This document shows, one piece after another, positions 62,342 through 64,000 of a DNA stretch of 64,000 bases. The position numbers were made by a program, and so were the translations under genes. Positions within the stretch are counted from its first letter, which is position 1. Every line of letters starts with the position of its first letter. Below the pieces are notes generated by a model. The model was not told the origin of the DNA and made no database searches. It worked only from the letters and a program-made list of their open reading frames with translations. The stretch is taken from the NCBI RefSeq assembly GCF_900185645.1, contig NZ_FYAM01000006.1, positions 1 through 64,000 on the forward strand, in the 5' to 3' direction. This DNA is from Clostridium sp. BSD9I1. Its GTDB lineage: Bacteria; Bacillota; Clostridia; Clostridiales; Clostridiaceae.

Positions 62342-62416
62342 AAAATTAAAAGGATAATTAAATTTTTGTTGAATATATATGTAATATAAATTTCTATGAA
62401 GAAAGGAAGGATATGT

Positions 62417-63610
62417 ATGGCTCCTGTAACGGCACTTTTAATTATTGCAGTTATTTTTGCACTTGGAGACTTTATAGGAACAAAGACAAAAGCATGGATA
62501 CCATCGGTATTTGTAGTAGCGGTATTATTTTTAGCAGGCTATTGGACTTTTTTACCTAAAAATTTAATTGATTTGCCTGGATTTGGAATGCCTTTTGCAA
62601 GTATAGCTATGTATATGTGTATTACTCATATGGGAACTATTATAAGTATTTCAGAATTAATAAAACAGTGGAAAGTCATTGCGGTAACTCTAGCTGGACT
62701 TACTGGAATGATAATTGCATGTTGGTTTGTATGTATTCCATTAATAGGAAGAGAATATGTAGTATCAGGACTTCCATCACTCACAGGAGGGATAGTAGCT
62801 GCGCTTATGATGCAGGAAGGCGCTGCTAAGAAGGGCTTAGAACTTGCCTCAATTCTTGCAATAGTAATGTATGTAATGCAGGGGTTTGCTGGATACCCAC
62901 TTACTGCTATCTGCTTAAAGAAAGAAGGAAGAAGACTTTTAAAGATATACCATGAAAATGGAGGAGCTGAAGGAGCTAAAGCTTCAGAGCAGGCCTCAGT
63001 AGCAATAGAAACAAAGGTAGAGAAGAAAAAACTTATACCTAAGGTTCCTACAAAGTACAATACTTCTGCAGTAATGTTTGCAAAAATGGCTTTTAGTTCA
63101 TTTTTAGCAGTACAAGTGGCTGCACTTACTCATAATAAGGTCTCACCATTTGTATTATGTTTAGTTTTTGGTATTATACTTCAAGAAATAGGATTTTTAG
63201 AAAGAGATATATTACATGCTTCTAATTCATTTGGATTTTTAATGTTTGTGCTTATGGTGTATATATTTGGAGCACTTTCTAAAGCTACTCCAGCAATGCT
63301 TGCACAAATAGCTTGGCCACTCATAATAATTATAGTTGTAGGGGTAATAGGTATGGCTATTACTTCAATGCTTTTGGGAAAATTCCTTGGAATAACTAAG
63401 GAAATGGCTTTTGCAACTTCACTTACAGCTTTATATGGGTTCCCACCAAATTATGTTTTAACAGAAGAAGCTTCTAAGGCGCTTGCTAAGGATGAAGATG
63501 AAAAGAAATATCTCATGGATCAGATGCTTCCACAGATGATAGTGGGAGGATTTGTAACTGTTACTATAACTTCTGTTATCATAGCAGGAATATTTATAAA
63601 CCTATTGTAG
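62417..63610 (+). CDS. Multi-pass membrane protein of unknown function
   Basis: 397 residues from ATG 62417 with GGAAGG 6 nt upstream. About ten to twelve membrane helices in two halves around a charged loop (KIYHENGGAEGAKASEQASV). Conserved-looking glycine-rich segments LPSLTGGIVAALMMQEGAA and TALYGFPPNYVLTEEAS suggest a transporter. I do not recognise a family. It is convergent with the partial gene at 63899. Confidence 0.7.
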   Translation: MAPVTALLIIAVIFALGDFIGTKTKAWIPSVFVVAVLFLAGYWTFLPKNLIDLPGFGMPFASIAMYMCITHMGTIISISELIKQWKVIAVTLAGLTGMIIACWFVCIPLIGREYVVSGLPSLTGGIVAALMMQEGAAKKGLELASILAIVMYVMQGFAGYPLTAICLKKEGRRLLKIYHENGGAEGAKASEQASVAIETKVEKKKLIPKVPTKYNTSAVMFAKMAFSSFLAVQVAALTHNKVSPFVLCLVFGIILQEIGFLERDILHASNSFGFLMFVLMVYIFGALSKATPAMLAQIAWPLIIIIVVGVIGMAITSMLLGKFLGITKEMAFATSLTALYGFPPNYVLTEEASKALAKDEDEKKYLMDQMLPQMIVGGFVTVTITSVIIAGIFINLL

Positions 63611-63656
63611 AAATTCAGTTCACTGAAATTTTCCATTTAGTAGGTGTTTGTAGATT

Positions 63657-63888
63657 GTATTTTTAATGTTTAATAATAGTATGGGATTTGCATTGTAGAA
63701 AGCATTGAATAAGCAATTAGAAGCTCTTTATTTATGAATTTAAATCACCGTTAAGAACTTTTTACTGTCTGAGTCGACAGCGAGTTTAAAAAGTTTAGGT
63801 GATTTAAATTCATAAATATTAGAGCTTCTTTGTGCAATGAACCGTTTTCCTAAATGCAAATTCCATACGGAGTATTCAATATTAAAAA
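63657..63888 (-). repeat. Palindromic element, copy D
   Basis: Opposite orientation to A and C. Termini TTTTTAATGTT and AATATTAAAAA; arms TTTATGAATTTAAATCACC and GGTGATTTAAATTCATAAA pair perfectly; centre CTGTCTGAGTCGACAGCGAG. The hairpin AAATTCAGTTCACTGAAATTT (63611-63631) lies beside it, like the hairpins beside copies A and B. Confidence 0.85.
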
Positions 63889-63898
63889 TTTATGAGTT

Positions 63899-64000
63899 TT
63901 ATATTTGTCCAAGTGCTTTTAAAATGAATTGAGCAATTATTGCAGAGCCAATATAAGTTCCTACAAATACTATGCAAGAAACTACAATAAGCCTCCATCC
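63899..64000 (-). CDS. C-terminal end of a membrane protein (partial)
   Basis: The last 33 codons of a gene running in from the right edge: GWRLIVVSCIVFVGTYIGSA, then IIAQFILKALGQI and TAA. It is a hydrophobic C-terminal helix of a multi-pass protein. The family cannot be identified from this piece. Confidence 0.65.
   Translation of the reverse strand, partial: GWRLIVVSCIVFVGTYIGSAIIAQFILKALGQI

Noticed and set aside
62396-62416. Earlier in-frame ATG at 62396 for the last large membrane protein
   Set aside because: The ribosome site GGAAGG lies between this ATG and the one at 62417, so translation should start at the later codon.

Overview
This window is low-GC Gram-positive DNA that reads as a chromosomal segment of a Clostridium-type anaerobe. 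The signs are strong AGGAGG/GGGGG ribosome binding sites, many TTG and GTG starts, T-rich intrinsic terminators, class III fructose bisphosphatase, adenosylcobalamin-dependent ribonucleotide reductase NrdJ, an archaeal-type AspRS behind a T-box, ComFB, YaaR, and LexA, NrdR, NiaR and ARG-box-like operators of Firmicute type. I see no prophage, transposase, CRISPR array or replication origin. Species cannot be fixed from this sequence.

Layout. 1-503: end of an rRNA operon (23S 3' end, 5S, tRNA-Asn). 619-3034: envelope-type ECF sigma operon with a putative anti-sigma and two small membrane proteins. 3031-5619: MBL hydrolase lipoprotein, PlsC acyltransferase, two coiled-coil proteins. 5729-11959: an amino-acid ABC transporter (two binding proteins, permease, ATPase) behind an ARG-box-like site, then argG and argH; together these suggest an arginine or citrulline uptake and synthesis block. 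12091-16641: ferritin-like protein, MFS transporter, and a lysine riboswitch driving an NhaC-family protein (predicted lysine transporter, LysW type). 16847-25405: small membrane proteins, ComFB, threonine synthase, MBL phospholipase-like enzyme, M19 dipeptidase, TIM-barrel isomerase, a LexA-controlled 77-aa protein and an EamA transporter. 25435-29661: a long beta-CASP nuclease-like protein with a duplicated C-terminal module, then a T-box leader with two antiterminator/terminator units in front of an archaeal-type aspartyl-tRNA synthetase. 29857-35900: HExxH membrane protein, hemerythrin, a pair of inverted palindromic elements, nrdJ with two NrdR-like boxes, and an Rrf2 regulator. 36039-40349: a cell-surface polysaccharide O-acetylation operon (SGNH hydrolase, DUF4358 lipoprotein, MBOAT, DHHW protein). 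40669-49749: M14 peptidase, MATE pump, fbp, a TIM-barrel protein, and nadABC behind a NiaR-like palindrome. 49798-56000: lipoprotein, decayed NuoF-like remnant, GGDEF/HD-GYP protein, CNNM/CorC-type protein, 2H phosphoesterase, two-gene chromate-family transporter. 56013-58906: yybP-ykoY (manganese) riboswitch plus P-type ATPase, a likely Mn2+/Ca2+ exporter. 59061-64000: beta-propeller lipoprotein, MarR/YczE-like pair with tandem operators, YaaR, a large membrane protein and the end of a further membrane protein.

The most unusual signal not explained by genes is a family of four about 220-bp near-perfect palindromes (31251, 31783, 60265, 63657). Their arms differ in sequence between copies but keep pairing, which indicates a conserved fold or palindrome. 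The regulatory layer is also rich: a lysine riboswitch, a yybP-ykoY riboswitch, a partly duplicated T-box, LexA, NrdR, NiaR, ARG-box-like and MarR-type sites can all be read directly.
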